A stretch of 42,115 bases of DNA from Mycobacterium attenuatum (GCF_900566085.1 NZ_UPHT01000118.1:1-42115), one strand, 5' to 3'; shown: positions 10,174 through 19,358, counted from the stretch's first letter. The notes: generated by a model from the letters alone, not told the origin. Numbers and translations: made by a program.

Positions 10174-10746
10174 ATGACCGCGCTGACCTGGCTCGGCGTG
10201 CCCGGAGATGAACAGGCATGGAGCGCACTCGGATTCACCGTCGACGACGGTGAGATCCGGATCGGTCGGGTGTGCTGTGCACTCACCGACGAGCGTTCCT
10301 GGGGTTTCGACGAAACCCACGGCGACGCAGCAATTCTCGGCATTCCGACCACGGTTCGCCCGGCACCGGCCGGTGCGGTGCACCCGTGCGGGGTGACGCG
10401 CGTCGACCACGTTGTGTATACGGTACCCGACTTGGACACCGGAACAACCGCTCTCACAACGACATTGGGCACCCCGCCGCGCCGGCGCTTTCATCCGCGT
10501 GGGCCAGAGGGTCCGGAAATGGCTTTCTATCGTGTTGGCGAGGCATTCATCGAGGTGGTGGCCAGCGGTGCGGAGCCGGCGCTGATCGGGCTGGCATTGC
10601 GTTCTCCCGACCTGGATGCCACCGTGGGCGCAACCCGGGCCGCCGGTGGTCCGATCTCGGACCCCAAACCCGCGGTCCAAGGCGGTCGCATCGCCACCGT
10701 ATGGCACGGCCACCTGGACTGGGGTCTGGCCATCATAGGGCCATAG
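10174..10746 (+). CDS. VOC (glyoxalase/bleomycin-resistance fold) family protein
   Basis: 190 aa. The second half carries GVTRVDHVVYTVPDLDTGTTAL, the usual first strand-helix of a vicinal oxygen chelate domain. AFIEVVASG follows, with the Glu expected as a metal ligand, then ALRSPDLDATVGATRAAGG, the start of a second module. The His in RVDHV and the Glu in FIEVV are likely metal ligands. No specific reaction can be named. It follows the fadE pair closely and is probably in the same transcript, so a role in processing the same acyl-CoA substrate is possible. Similar genes are often annotated as glyoxalase-like. Confidence 0.75.
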   Translation: MTALTWLGVPGDEQAWSALGFTVDDGEIRIGRVCCALTDERSWGFDETHGDAAILGIPTTVRPAPAGAVHPCGVTRVDHVVYTVPDLDTGTTALTTTLGTPPRRRFHPRGPEGPEMAFYRVGEAFIEVVASGAEPALIGLALRSPDLDATVGATRAAGGPISDPKPAVQGGRIATVWHGHLDWGLAIIGP

Positions 10747-10801
10747 CAATTTCAGGATCGCTGCCCAGCCGCGCAACTGAAGCGGCGACTGCCGGGGAGC
10801 G

Positions 10802-10902
10802 ATCGCGGCAATAATGGGTTTCGTCGCAGCGGCAGTTGTGCCTTCGAAAGCGCAGACCGTCCGCTGCGGGTAATCAAAGTGAACCACCGGAAAGATCGGC
10901 CG
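10802..10902 (+). pseudogene. Decayed copy of the 5' end of the DapB-like reductase gene
   Basis: About 101 bp that align with 12195-12296, the leader and first roughly 18 codons of the reductase gene at 12241. Shared blocks include GCAATAATGGGT, GCCTTCGA, GCAGACCG/ACAGACCG, CCGCTGCG and GAACCACCGGAAA. Roughly four in five bases match. The start codon is destroyed (ATGAG in the intact copy reads AAAG-like here) and the ribosome binding site AAAGGAG is lost. The homology stops about 45 bp before the eis stop codon. The two copies are direct repeats flanking eis. Confidence 0.75.
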
Positions 10903-10946
10903 ACTACGAGCTTGCCAGACTGTAGTAAGTAACTGTGGCAAGTCCT

Positions 10947-12152
10947 TCAGAACTCGAACGCCGTCTGGGCCGGGACGTCACTGGCAAACGCTGCATCAAG
11001 CCGATCCACCAAGCCAGAGTCCTTGGTGCGCAACCGGTTCGCCGCGGCCAACGTGGACGCCCGGTGCACCCCGAGGTACAGACTGCCCAGCACGTCGCGA
11101 CCCAGCACGACGTCCGCCGACGCATCGGTCGGGCTACAGACGGCACGTCCGCCCCGAATCTGCAGCTGATATCGACCCCCATCGGATACACCGATCACCG
11201 TGGCGAGGTCGGCACAATAGCCACGCGCCTCGAGCGCGGCCGGGATATTCATGATCCGCAGCCACAGACCGTCGTGGCGAAACGTCGGGCTGGCCAGTCG
11301 CGTGTCGGTGAGCAGGAACGGTAGCGGGTCGTCCGGATGGGTGATAACTCTGACTCGCTCCATCGAGTCAAGCCCGAGCAGCGCACGCCATAAGGAGATA
11401 TGCGCGTCGGCAGTGACGGCCCGCAGCTCCTCGACACGCGCCAGCTTCTGATCCGTGGCGTCCACCCGATACAACGCATAGCCGTCGGTGTGCAGGAAGG
11501 CGAACAATCGTGTGTTACCGCGTGGTGAATTCGTGCATTCGCTCAGCGCGCCTTCCCAAAGCACGTCAGGACGGGCCAACCCGCCGGGCACCTGTTGCCG
11601 CCAGCGCTCGTAGATCGCAGCGAATTCGTCACGATGCTCGGCGGGGTTAATCAACCGGACCCTTCCGCCATCGGGTGCGTCGAGGTGCAAACGGGCGAAA
11701 CGCCGGTCGACGGTCAGCTCCTGCAGCACGGTGGCAGGCCCATAGCCGAACCGGCCGTAGATGCCGCCCTCACTGGCATACAACGCCGCCATCGGATACT
11801 CGGAATCGCTGATCCGACGATGCAATTCGGCGCACATCAGGCGCAGTAGTCCACGTCGTCGGTGGGTGGGAGCAACCGCGACGAAACTGAGGCCGGCCGC
11901 TGGAAGCACCGCGCCGCCGGGCACCGTCAACCGCAGGTCGAGATACAGCGCCATGCCCACCACGTCGTCACCGTCGCAACTGACCACTGCACCGTCGGCA
12001 GGTACCAGACTGCGCCAGGTGTTGGCCGGACGCGGACCCATGAAGTCCGGAAAGCTGGCGGCCGCCAGGAAATACATTGACGCCCAGTCGTCCTCCGTTG
12101 GGCTACGAAGGGTCAGGGCTGCCGGTAAAGCCTTTGGCGCGGCGACGGTCAC
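10947..12152 (-). CDS. eis: GNAT N-acetyltransferase Eis (enhanced intracellular survival)
   Basis: 401 aa from GTG 12152. It contains PTEDDWASMYFLAAASFPDF near the N-terminus, the acetyl-CoA-binding VAPTHRRRGLLRLM (about 93-106), EGGIYGRFGYGP and the C-terminal AFEF. Tyr132 matches Tyr126 of M. tuberculosis Eis and the terminal Phe supplies the carboxylate base. Eis acetylates aminoglycosides at several amines and host protein lysines, and forms a hexamer. The GTG start agrees with the M. tuberculosis protein, although an in-frame ATG at 12188 would add 12 residues. The N-terminus is about ten residues longer than in M. tuberculosis before PTEDDW. The gene is isolated between accessory blocks and flanked by ~100-bp direct repeats. 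Confidence 0.93.
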   Translation of the reverse strand: MTVAAPKALPAALTLRSPTEDDWASMYFLAAASFPDFMGPRPANTWRSLVPADGAVVSCDGDDVVGMALYLDLRLTVPGGAVLPAAGLSFVAVAPTHRRRGLLRLMCAELHRRISDSEYPMAALYASEGGIYGRFGYGPATVLQELTVDRRFARLHLDAPDGGRVRLINPAEHRDEFAAIYERWRQQVPGGLARPDVLWEGALSECTNSPRGNTRLFAFLHTDGYALYRVDATDQKLARVEELRAVTADAHISLWRALLGLDSMERVRVITHPDDPLPFLLTDTRLASPTFRHDGLWLRIMNIPAALEARGYCADLATVIGVSDGGRYQLQIRGGRAVCSPTDASADVVLGRDVLGSLYLGVHRASTLAAANRLRTKDSGLVDRLDAAFASDVPAQTAFEF

Positions 12153-12240
12153 GAAACCGACTCTGGCACATACCCGTGCCCCGCGCATCTGAATATCGCA
12201 GCAATAATGGGTCTCATCGCATCCGGCAAAGGAGCCTTCG

Positions 12241-13290
12241 ATGAGCACAGACCGCCCGCTGCGCGTGATCCAGTGGACCACCGGAAACATCGGGCGGCGA
12301 TCGCTGCACGCCATCATCGACCGGCCTGACCTGGAATTGGTAGGCGTGTACGCGCACGGCCCGGAAAAGGTCGGTGTCGACGCCGCGGACCTGGCCGGGT
12401 GGCCGCAGCCGACGGGCGTGCACGCGACCAACGACATCGACGCCCTGCTGGCGCTGGGCGCCGACGCATGTTGCTATAACCCGTTGTGGCCCAACATCGA
12501 TGAACTGGTGCGCTTGCTGGAATCCGGTGTCAACGTGTGCACCAGCGCGGCCTGGATCACCGGCGGCAAGCAGACACCGCAGGACCACGAGCGCATCATC
12601 GCTGCCTGTGAACGAGGCGGCTCGACGATCTTCGGCAGCGGCGCGCATCCCGGTATGACCAACATGGTCGGCATGGTGCTCAGCGCGGCCTGTGAGCGGG
12701 TGGACGAAATCCGCATCACCGAATCGGTGGACTGTTCGACCTACGAGTCGGCGGAAACGCAGACCGCCATGGGTTTTTCGCAGGATCCCGAGACCCCCGG
12801 CCTGGCCGAGAGCGTGCGGTCCGAAAGCGAGGTCTTCGCTGAATCGGCGGCCATGATGGCCGATGCGATCGGGGCGAAGCTGGACCGGATGACCTTCGAC
12901 GTGACGTTCACGGCGGCCACCGCGGATACCGATCTGGGGTTCATGAAGATCCCCGCCGGCACCGTCGGCAGCGTCTATGGTTACCACCGCGGCTGGCAGG
13001 GCGACCGCAACGTCGTCAGCGTGGGGTTCAACTGGACCATGGGCAACCACGTGGTGCCGCCCAAACCGCTGGAGCACGGCCACGTCATCCAGGTCTTCGG
13101 GCTGCCCAACATGCGCACCGTGCTGCACTGCCTGCCGCCGAAGGATTGGACGGAACCGGGTTTCATGGGCCTGGGCATGATCTACACGGCGATGCCGGTC
13201 ACCAACGCGGTGCCCGCGGTGGTGGCCGCGAAACCGGGGATTGTGACCCTTGCCGATCTGCCGCCCGTCACCGGCCGCGTGACGCGCTAG
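12241..13290 (+). CDS. DapB-like NAD(P)-dependent reductase/dehydrogenase
   Basis: 349 aa. N-terminal Rossmann fold: LRVIQWTTGNIGRRSLHAI with the dinucleotide loop TGNIG (about residues 14-18), then ELVGVYAHGPEKVG. The C-terminal part resembles dihydrodipicolinate reductase and 2,4-diaminopentanoate dehydrogenase proteins widespread in mycobacteria. These paralogues are not the lysine-pathway DapB; their substrates are mostly unknown. An AAAGGAG site precedes the ATG. Its leader and first codons are repeated in decayed form on the other side of eis. It runs in the same direction as mmpS-mmpL, separated by about 150 bp. Confidence 0.85.
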   Translation: MSTDRPLRVIQWTTGNIGRRSLHAIIDRPDLELVGVYAHGPEKVGVDAADLAGWPQPTGVHATNDIDALLALGADACCYNPLWPNIDELVRLLESGVNVCTSAAWITGGKQTPQDHERIIAACERGGSTIFGSGAHPGMTNMVGMVLSAACERVDEIRITESVDCSTYESAETQTAMGFSQDPETPGLAESVRSESEVFAESAAMMADAIGAKLDRMTFDVTFTAATADTDLGFMKIPAGTVGSVYGYHRGWQGDRNVVSVGFNWTMGNHVVPPKPLEHGHVIQVFGLPNMRTVLHCLPPKDWTEPGFMGLGMIYTAMPVTNAVPAVVAAKPGIVTLADLPPVTGRVTR

Positions 13291-13338
13291 CGCCGGGTCC
13301 GGCAGCCGACCGGCACCCCCGAGGAACGGTCACGTGCA

Positions 13339-13357
13339 CTAAGAGTAAGGTGCTTAG
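13339..13357. promoter_or_regulatory. Short inverted repeat upstream of mmpS
   Basis: CTAAG (13339-13343) and CTTAG (13353-13357) form inverted arms around nine bases, about 85-100 bp before the mmpS start. It could be an operator for a TetR- or MarR-type regulator, which commonly control mmpS-mmpL operons, but no regulator gene is adjacent. The arms are short, so chance occurrence is possible. Confidence 0.25.
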
Positions 13358-13439
13358 CCAAGCAAAGGTTCTGTCTGCACCGGGCCTGGCTTACCGGGTG
13401 GGCCGCGACGACCTTTGGCGGTGAGCGGAAGGCGGTCAA

Positions 13440-13883
13440 GTGAGAACGATTCCCATGACCCGCGTGACCAGGCACCTGTGGATACCGCTGGTCCTGGTGA
13501 TCGTGCTTGCGGTCTCCGGTTTGGTGGTGATGCGGCTGCACCGGATCTTCGGTTCCCAGGACCTCAACGCGAACGCCGGCGGCGGGATCGAGATCGTGCA
13601 GTTCAACCCCAAGGTCGTCACCTATGAGGTCTTCGGCCCGCCCGGCGGCACCGCGAACATCAACTACTGGGATGCCGACGCCAACACCCACCAGGTCAAC
13701 GCCGCACCGCTGCCGTGGTCGGTGACGATCTCCACGACATTGCCCGCGGTGAGCGCCAACATCATGGCGCAAGGCGACGGCAGCCGCATCGGCTGCCGCA
13801 TCACGGTGGACGGCGTGGTCCGGCAAGAGAAGAAGTCCGATGGCGTCCACCCCCAGACCTTCTGCCTGGTGAAATCCGCATGA
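13440..13883 (+). CDS. MmpS family membrane accessory protein
   Basis: 147 aa from GTG 13440, preceded by AAGGCGG; ATG 13455 is an alternative. A short cytoplasmic N-terminus, one membrane span (about 13-34, WIPLVLVIVLAVSGLVVM) and a periplasmic beta domain with VVTYEVFGPPGGTANINYWDADANTHQV and LPWSVTISTTLPAVSANIMAQGDG. These are the hallmarks of MmpS4/MmpS5-type proteins. MmpS proteins partner MmpL transporters, for example in siderophore, glycopeptidolipid or drug export. Its stop overlaps the mmpL start (ATGA). Which MmpS subgroup it belongs to cannot be settled by eye. Confidence 0.93.
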   Translation: MRTIPMTRVTRHLWIPLVLVIVLAVSGLVVMRLHRIFGSQDLNANAGGGIEIVQFNPKVVTYEVFGPPGGTANINYWDADANTHQVNAAPLPWSVTISTTLPAVSANIMAQGDGSRIGCRITVDGVVRQEKKSDGVHPQTFCLVKSA

Positions 13884-16759
13884 CACACGTGGAAGATGCG
13901 GCCACCAGCCCGATCAGCACCCAAGACCCCCAGACCCGCCCCAGCAGCCACCCGCACCGGCCCGTCATCCCCCACACCATCCGTATCTTCGCGGTGCCGA
14001 TCATCCTGGCCTGGGTGGTGCTGACCGTCATCGTCAACGTCGCCGTGCCGCGACTGGAAGTCGTCAGCGAGGAACATTCCGCGCCGATGACGCCATTGGA
14101 CGCGCCGTCGATGAAGGCGATGATGCTGTTGGGGCACAACTTCCGGGAGTTCGATTCCAACAGCACGGTCATGATCGTCTTGGAAGGTCAGCAGCCGCTG
14201 GGCGACGACGCGCACCACTACTACGACAACTTGATTCGCCAGCTGCGCCAGGACCGCACGCACGTCCAGCACATCCAGGACTTCTGGGGAGACCGGCTCA
14301 CCGCGGCCGGCGCGCAGAGCGCCGACGCCAAGGGCGCCTACGTCATGCTGAACCTCGCCGGCAACCAGGGCACCACGCTGGCCAACGAATCCGTCGAGGC
14401 CGTCCGAAAGGTGATCGACCGCAACCAGCCGCCGCCCGGAGTGCGGGCCTACGTCACCGGTCCCGCTGCGCTCAGCGACGACATGCACATCATCGGTAAC
14501 GCCAGCCTGGCCAAGATCACGCTGTTCACCCTCGGCGCCATCGCCATCATGCTGCTGCTGGTCTACCGCTCCATCATCACCACGCTCGTCCAGTTGTTCA
14601 TGACCGGCATCGCGCTGGCTTCCGCGCGCGGGGTGGTCGCGGTTCTGGGGTACCACAACGTTTTCGGGCTCACGACGTTTGCCGCCAACATCCTCACCAT
14701 GCTGGCGATCGCCGCCGGCACCGACTACGGGATCTTTCTGGTCGGCCGCTATCAGGAGGCGCTACGGGCCGGCGAGGACCGAGAAGCCGCCTACTACACC
14801 ACCTTTCGCGGGGTGGCCCCGGTAGTGTTGGGCTCGGGACTGACCATCGCCGGGGCGACCTACTGCCTGAGCTTCGCGCGGCTGCCCTGGTTCAACACCA
14901 TGGGCGCGCCCGTGGCCATCGGCATGCTCGTGGTGGTGTTGGCCGGGGTGACGCTGGGTCCCGCGGTGGTCTTCGTCGGCAGCCGGTTCCACCTGTTCGA
15001 GTCCCGGCGGGCAGCCGGGAAAGGCAGGCTGTGGCGGCGCGTCGGTACGGCCGTGGTGCGTTGGCCCGCACCGATTCTGGCGGTCAGCGGCGCGATCGTG
15101 CTGGTGGGCATGGTCGCGCTGCCGACGTTCAAGACCAGCTACAACGACCGCTACTACCTGCCGACCGCAGCATCCTCCAATCTGGGGCAGGCAGCGGCGG
15201 ACCGGCATTTCTCGCAGGCGCGGATGAACCCGGACATGCTGATGATCGAAGCCGACCATGACATGCGCAATACCGCCGACATGCTGGTCTTGGACAAGGT
15301 GGCCAAGAACGTGATCCGGGTCGTCGGAATCGCCATGATCCAGGACATCACCCGACCGCTGGGCATCCCAATTCAGCACAGCTCCATACCATTCCAGAAC
15401 AGCATGCAAAGCCAGACGACCATGCAGAACATGGCGTTCCTCAAAGATCGCATGGCCGACATCACCAAGATGGCCGACGAAATGCAGTTCATGATCGACA
15501 CGATGCAGCGCATGTACCAGGTAACCCAAGAACTTTCCAACGCCGCCGACGACAGCGCACGGACCACAGCGGAAACAGCGGACATCACCAACCGATTACG
15601 GGACCACATCGCCGATTTCGACGACTTCTGGCGTCCGATACGAAGCTACTTCTACTGGGAGAAGCACTGTTACGACATTCCCATCTGCTGGTCGATACGG
15701 TCGCTGTTCGACTCATTGGACGGCTTCGATCAGCTGGCCGGGCAATTCGACGAACTGACCTCAGACATCCAGCGCACCGCCACCGCCACCCACGAGATGC
15801 TGGTGCTGATCCCACCGATGATCGACACGATGAAGACCACCAAGGCCCTGACGCTGACCATGCAGGCCACCTTCTCGGCAATGCTCGATCAGATGGACGA
15901 GCTGAGCAATACCGCCATCGTCATGGGGCAGAGTTTCGACGCCTCGAAGAACGACGACTTCTTCTACCTGCCGCCGGAAGCCTTCGACAACCCCGACTTC
16001 CAGACCGGGCTTCGGATGTTCTTGTCGCCGGACGGCAAGTCCGCGCGCTTCTTCATCACCCACCAGGGCGATCCGATGACCCCGGAGGGAATCTCGCGCG
16101 TCGACGCCGAGCGCACCGCGGCCCAGGAGGGTCTCAAGCAGTCGTCGCTCTCGGACGCCAAGGTGTATCTCGGGGGAACCGCCGCGACGTTCAAAGACAT
16201 GGCCGACGGCGAAAAATACGATCTGATGATCGCGGTAGTGTCGGCGCTGACGCTGATCTTCATGATCATGCTGTTGCTGACCCGAAGCGTGGTCGCCGCG
16301 CTGGTTATCGTCGGCACAGCCGCCAGTTCGATCGCCGCGTCCTTCGGGTTGTCGGTGCTGATTTGGCAAGATCTGTTCGGTTTCAAGATTCACTGGATCG
16401 TGGCGGCGCTGTCGGTCATCATCCTGCTGGCCGTCGGGTCCGACTACAACCTGCTGTTGGTCTCGCGTTTCCGCGAGGAGATCCATGCCGGGCTCAAGAC
16501 CGGAACCATCCGCTCCATGGCCGGCACCGGCGGGGTGGTGACGGCCGCTGGTCTGGTGTTCGCCTTCACCATGGCTGCCATGCTGGGCAGCGAATTGCGG
16601 GTGCTCGGCCAGTTCGGGTCGACCGTCTGCATCGGGCTGCTGCTCGACACGTTGATCGTGCGCACCCTGCTGATGCCGTCGATCGCCACGCTGCTGGGCC
16701 GCTGGTTCTGGTGGCCCCAGGTGGTGCACCCCCGCGGCGACAACGCCCGGCGAGCATAA
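13880..16759 (+). CDS. MmpL family RND transporter
   Basis: 959 aa from ATG 13880, overlapping mmpS by four bases; the frame is open further left inside mmpS. Two RND halves are visible, each with membrane bundles. Proton-relay motifs are Asp282-Tyr283 in AAGTDYGIFLVGRYQE and Asp855-Tyr856 in AVGSDYNLLLVSRFREE. The second periplasmic domain has a long Met/Gln-rich helical hairpin (roughly residues 500-660) and the Cys-bearing segment WEKHCYDIPICWSI, as in MmpL1/2/4/5-type proteins. The family exports lipids, siderophores or drugs across the inner membrane using the proton gradient. The cargo here is unknown. The adjacent reductase and PE_PGRS genes give no clear clue. Confidence 0.94.
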   Translation: MTHVEDAATSPISTQDPQTRPSSHPHRPVIPHTIRIFAVPIILAWVVLTVIVNVAVPRLEVVSEEHSAPMTPLDAPSMKAMMLLGHNFREFDSNSTVMIVLEGQQPLGDDAHHYYDNLIRQLRQDRTHVQHIQDFWGDRLTAAGAQSADAKGAYVMLNLAGNQGTTLANESVEAVRKVIDRNQPPPGVRAYVTGPAALSDDMHIIGNASLAKITLFTLGAIAIMLLLVYRSIITTLVQLFMTGIALASARGVVAVLGYHNVFGLTTFAANILTMLAIAAGTDYGIFLVGRYQEALRAGEDREAAYYTTFRGVAPVVLGSGLTIAGATYCLSFARLPWFNTMGAPVAIGMLVVVLAGVTLGPAVVFVGSRFHLFESRRAAGKGRLWRRVGTAVVRWPAPILAVSGAIVLVGMVALPTFKTSYNDRYYLPTAASSNLGQAAADRHFSQARMNPDMLMIEADHDMRNTADMLVLDKVAKNVIRVVGIAMIQDITRPLGIPIQHSSIPFQNSMQSQTTMQNMAFLKDRMADITKMADEMQFMIDTMQRMYQVTQELSNAADDSARTTAETADITNRLRDHIADFDDFWRPIRSYFYWEKHCYDIPICWSIRSLFDSLDGFDQLAGQFDELTSDIQRTATATHEMLVLIPPMIDTMKTTKALTLTMQATFSAMLDQMDELSNTAIVMGQSFDASKNDDFFYLPPEAFDNPDFQTGLRMFLSPDGKSARFFITHQGDPMTPEGISRVDAERTAAQEGLKQSSLSDAKVYLGGTAATFKDMADGEKYDLMIAVVSALTLIFMIMLLLTRSVVAALVIVGTAASSIAASFGLSVLIWQDLFGFKIHWIVAALSVIILLAVGSDYNLLLVSRFREEIHAGLKTGTIRSMAGTGGVVTAAGLVFAFTMAAMLGSELRVLGQFGSTVCIGLLLDTLIVRTLLMPSIATLLGRWFWWPQVVHPRGDNARRA

Positions 16760-16763
16760 CGTC

Positions 16764-16780
16764 CTCGAAAATCATTCGAG
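16764..16780 (+). terminator. Weak stem-loop after mmpL
   Basis: CTCGAA (16764-16769) and TTCGAG (16775-16780) form a six-pair stem with a five-base loop just after the mmpL stop. No U-tract follows, so it would be a non-canonical mycobacterial terminator at best. Confidence 0.25.
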
Positions 16781-16988
16781 CACTTTGATTTTCAAGCCCT
16801 GCACGGTTGATGCGGGACCGATAGCCGCAACGGGTGGCTTGGTTCCTCCGCGCAGCCACGCCGAACGTACTTGATGCAACCGTGTACAAGCCCCTGCGGG
16901 CGATATCAGAATAATTTCATCACCGCTTCATCACCGCCGCAGATCCTCATCTGGCGACAGCGCAGGTGCGGCGGACGGGAGGTACGAG

Positions 16989-18509
16989 ATGTCGTTCGTG
17001 AGCCTGGCGCCCGAGCTGGCGGCGGTCGCGACGACGGACCTGACCCGTATCGGCTCAGCAATCAGCTCCGCGAACACCGCCGCCGCCGCCCCGACGACGG
17101 CGCTGCTGGCCGCGGGCGCCGATGAGGTCTCGGCAGTGATGGCCACGCTGTTTGCCGAATACGGTCGCCAGTATCAGGCGCTGGCCGGACAGGTCGCTGC
17201 ATCATACGACCAATTCACCCGCACGGTGCTGGCCGGCGTGAATGCCTATGCCGCCGCCGAGGTCGCCAACATCACCCAGCTTGCGACAAACGCGGTGAAC
17301 GCGGTCAATGAGCCGGCTCTAGAGCTGACCGGTCGCCCGCTGTTCGGCAACGGCGCCGACGGGTACACCAACGCTCAGGGCCTGGGGACGGCCGGCAAAC
17401 CCGGCGGCTGGCTGTACGGCAACGGCGGAACCGGCGGCATCAGCACACGAGCCGGAGTGCCCGGGGGTGCCGGCGGGGCAGCGGGTCTGATCGGCACCGG
17501 CGGCACCGGCGGCAGCAGCGTTTACGGTGGGGCGCCCGGAGGCGCCGGCGGACCCGCGCTCCTGATCGGTGACGGCGGCACGGGCGGGGCCAGCGGACCC
17601 GGCGGCGTCGGCGGCGTTGGCGGCCGTGCCGGTTTGCTGTGGGGGCACACCGGCACCGCGGGCATCAGCACCCTGCTGTCGCCGAACCAAACCCTGATCT
17701 ATGTGGATCAATACGGCAACCCGCTGCTCAACATCTCGGTAGGCGGCGGGCCCAGCCTGCCCGTCATCGTCGACTCCGGCTCCACGGGACTCTTGGTCCC
17801 GCCGCAATACGTAAACCTGCCAAGCCTCGGAACGCCCACCGGGTCTGGCTCGGTCAGCTACGGCATCAGCGACGCCAATCGCCTCTTCGTCGACTACAAG
17901 GCGTATCAGACGAGCGTGAACTACGGAAACGGAATCGTCAGCCCGTCGACCACCGTTGGCGTTGCCACCAGGGCATATCTGGGTACCCCCAGCAACCCCG
18001 TCGACGTTTCGTTGTTGCCCGCCTACCTCGGGGTGGGTCCCAACAACGGGTTCCCCTTCTCCGCCCCCACGAATGCGGCGTTGCCGGCCAACATGAATCA
18101 AGGGGTGTTGATCAACATGCCACGCGGTTTGCTGGAATTCGGCCCCAATTCGCTGCCGCCGGTCGTCCAACTCGATGGGGCGCCGGGCACCACAGTGCAG
18201 GTACAGATCAACGGGGGAATACCCCAGACCGTCCACGCCTACATCGATTCCGGCGGCGTGACCGGAAGCATCCCGCAATCGCTGGTGCCGGGCCTTGCGC
18301 TGGGTAGTCACCTTCCACAGGGAACAACCATCACGGTCTACACGATCAACGGTCTCAAGCTGTATTCACAAACGGTCACCGCCGCCAGTGGCCCCATCGT
18401 GGTGTCGGGCAGCACGTTCAACACCGGGAGCTATCCCTTCGCCGTCGGACCGATCTACGTCTGGAACAACGACGCCACGGGAACGACCGTCTTCGATCGA
18501 CTGGGCTGA
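16989..18509 (+). CDS. PE_PGRS protein with C-terminal aspartic protease domain
   Basis: 506 aa in three parts. The PE domain (about 1-95, MSFVSLAPELAAVATTDLTRIGSAI) carries the YAAAEVAN export-type segment. A short glycine-rich PGRS stretch (about 120-225) follows. The pepsin-like domain (about 235-506) has two active-site aspartates: Asp262 in IVDSGSTG and Asp420 in YIDSGGVTG. This matches the PecA/PE_PGRS35 and PE_PGRS16 group of ESX-5-secreted aspartic proteases that cleave themselves and other PE_PGRS or lipase substrates. The second motif has DSGG where many pepsins have DTG/DSG, still compatible with activity. An ESX-5 route is inferred from the PE domain. Confidence 0.92.
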   Translation: MSFVSLAPELAAVATTDLTRIGSAISSANTAAAAPTTALLAAGADEVSAVMATLFAEYGRQYQALAGQVAASYDQFTRTVLAGVNAYAAAEVANITQLATNAVNAVNEPALELTGRPLFGNGADGYTNAQGLGTAGKPGGWLYGNGGTGGISTRAGVPGGAGGAAGLIGTGGTGGSSVYGGAPGGAGGPALLIGDGGTGGASGPGGVGGVGGRAGLLWGHTGTAGISTLLSPNQTLIYVDQYGNPLLNISVGGGPSLPVIVDSGSTGLLVPPQYVNLPSLGTPTGSGSVSYGISDANRLFVDYKAYQTSVNYGNGIVSPSTTVGVATRAYLGTPSNPVDVSLLPAYLGVGPNNGFPFSAPTNAALPANMNQGVLINMPRGLLEFGPNSLPPVVQLDGAPGTTVQVQINGGIPQTVHAYIDSGGVTGSIPQSLVPGLALGSHLPQGTTITVYTINGLKLYSQTVTAASGPIVVSGSTFNTGSYPFAVGPIYVWNNDATGTTVFDRLG

Positions 18510-18521
18510 GCGCTTCGGCGC

Positions 18522-19355
18522 CTACTCGATACAGTGCAGGCACACCGCCAGCGCTCCGGCACCCACGTGCAGCGCCAGCACCGGACCCAACGGCGTTACG
18601 GTCGCCGGTTCGCACGCCGGCAGCCGCTGCGCCAGTGCTGTTGCCACCTCCTGGGCGCCGTCCGGATTGGCGACGTGGTGTACGGCGACAGCCGCGCGGC
18701 GCCCGCCCACAATCTCGCAGACCCGCTCGACCATTGCCGCCACGGCGTGCTTGACCGTGCGAACCCGTTGGGCCAGAACAAGTCTTCCGGTGTCGTCGAT
18801 GCGCAGTACCGGCTTGAGGGACAGCGCGGTGCCCAGCCACGCTTTGGCGCCGCCGATCCGTCCGCTGCGGCGCAGGTTGTCCAGTCGGGGTACGACCATA
18901 AAGGCGTAGGTACGGCGCGCCGCTTCCTCCGCTGCGTGCGCGACGGTGTCGAGATCCTGGCCGTCGGCTGCGGCGCGCGCGGCAGCCAGCACAGCGAAAC
19001 CGGTGCCCATGGCCGCCGACTTCGAGTCGACAACACGTACCGCCGGTCCGAGCTCGGCCGCAGTCATCTCGGCGGCCCGGTGAGTGCCCGACAGCGCCGA
19101 CGAAATATGTACCGCCACAACCCCATTTCCGTTGCTATCGGCCAGCGCCTGCCGGTACGCAGCAGCCAGCTCGGCCGGGGTGGCCGCAGCGGTGGTGGCA
19201 TGGCGCTGGTAGATGTCGTCGGGCATCTCGTCGACACCGTCGCGCAGGTCGGCGCCGTCGAGCAGGATGTGCAGCGGCACCTCGCGGATCGCCCAGCGGT
19301 TGCGCGTGTCGGCGGGCAAGCGCGCCGACGTATCCGTCACCACCACGACAGACAT
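18522..19355 (-). CDS. DegV family fatty-acid-binding protein
   Basis: 277 aa: MSVVVVTDTSARLPADTRNRW at the N-terminus, HISSALSGTHRAAEMTAAEL with the conserved Ser residues, and VPRLDNLRRSGRIGGAKAWLG in the middle. These are the DegV signatures. DegV (FakB-like) proteins bind a single fatty acid and, in Firmicutes, present it to a fatty acid kinase. A kinase partner is not visible here. It is the last gene of the nadD-rsfS-gpgP-octT operon, starting three bases after the octT stop. Corresponds to Rv2417c. The stop lies 12 bp from the convergent PE_PGRS stop. Confidence 0.93.
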   Translation of the reverse strand: MSVVVVTDTSARLPADTRNRWAIREVPLHILLDGADLRDGVDEMPDDIYQRHATTAAATPAELAAAYRQALADSNGNGVVAVHISSALSGTHRAAEMTAAELGPAVRVVDSKSAAMGTGFAVLAAARAAADGQDLDTVAHAAEEAARRTYAFMVVPRLDNLRRSGRIGGAKAWLGTALSLKPVLRIDDTGRLVLAQRVRTVKHAVAAMVERVCEIVGGRRAAVAVHHVANPDGAQEVATALAQRLPACEPATVTPLGPVLALHVGAGALAVCLHCIE

Positions 19356-19358
19356 GGC

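Noticed and set aside
12153..12437. Extended N-terminus of Eis reaching into the reductase gene
   Set aside because: It would overlap the reductase start; Eis homology begins near PTEDDW and the GTG at 12152 matches the known start.
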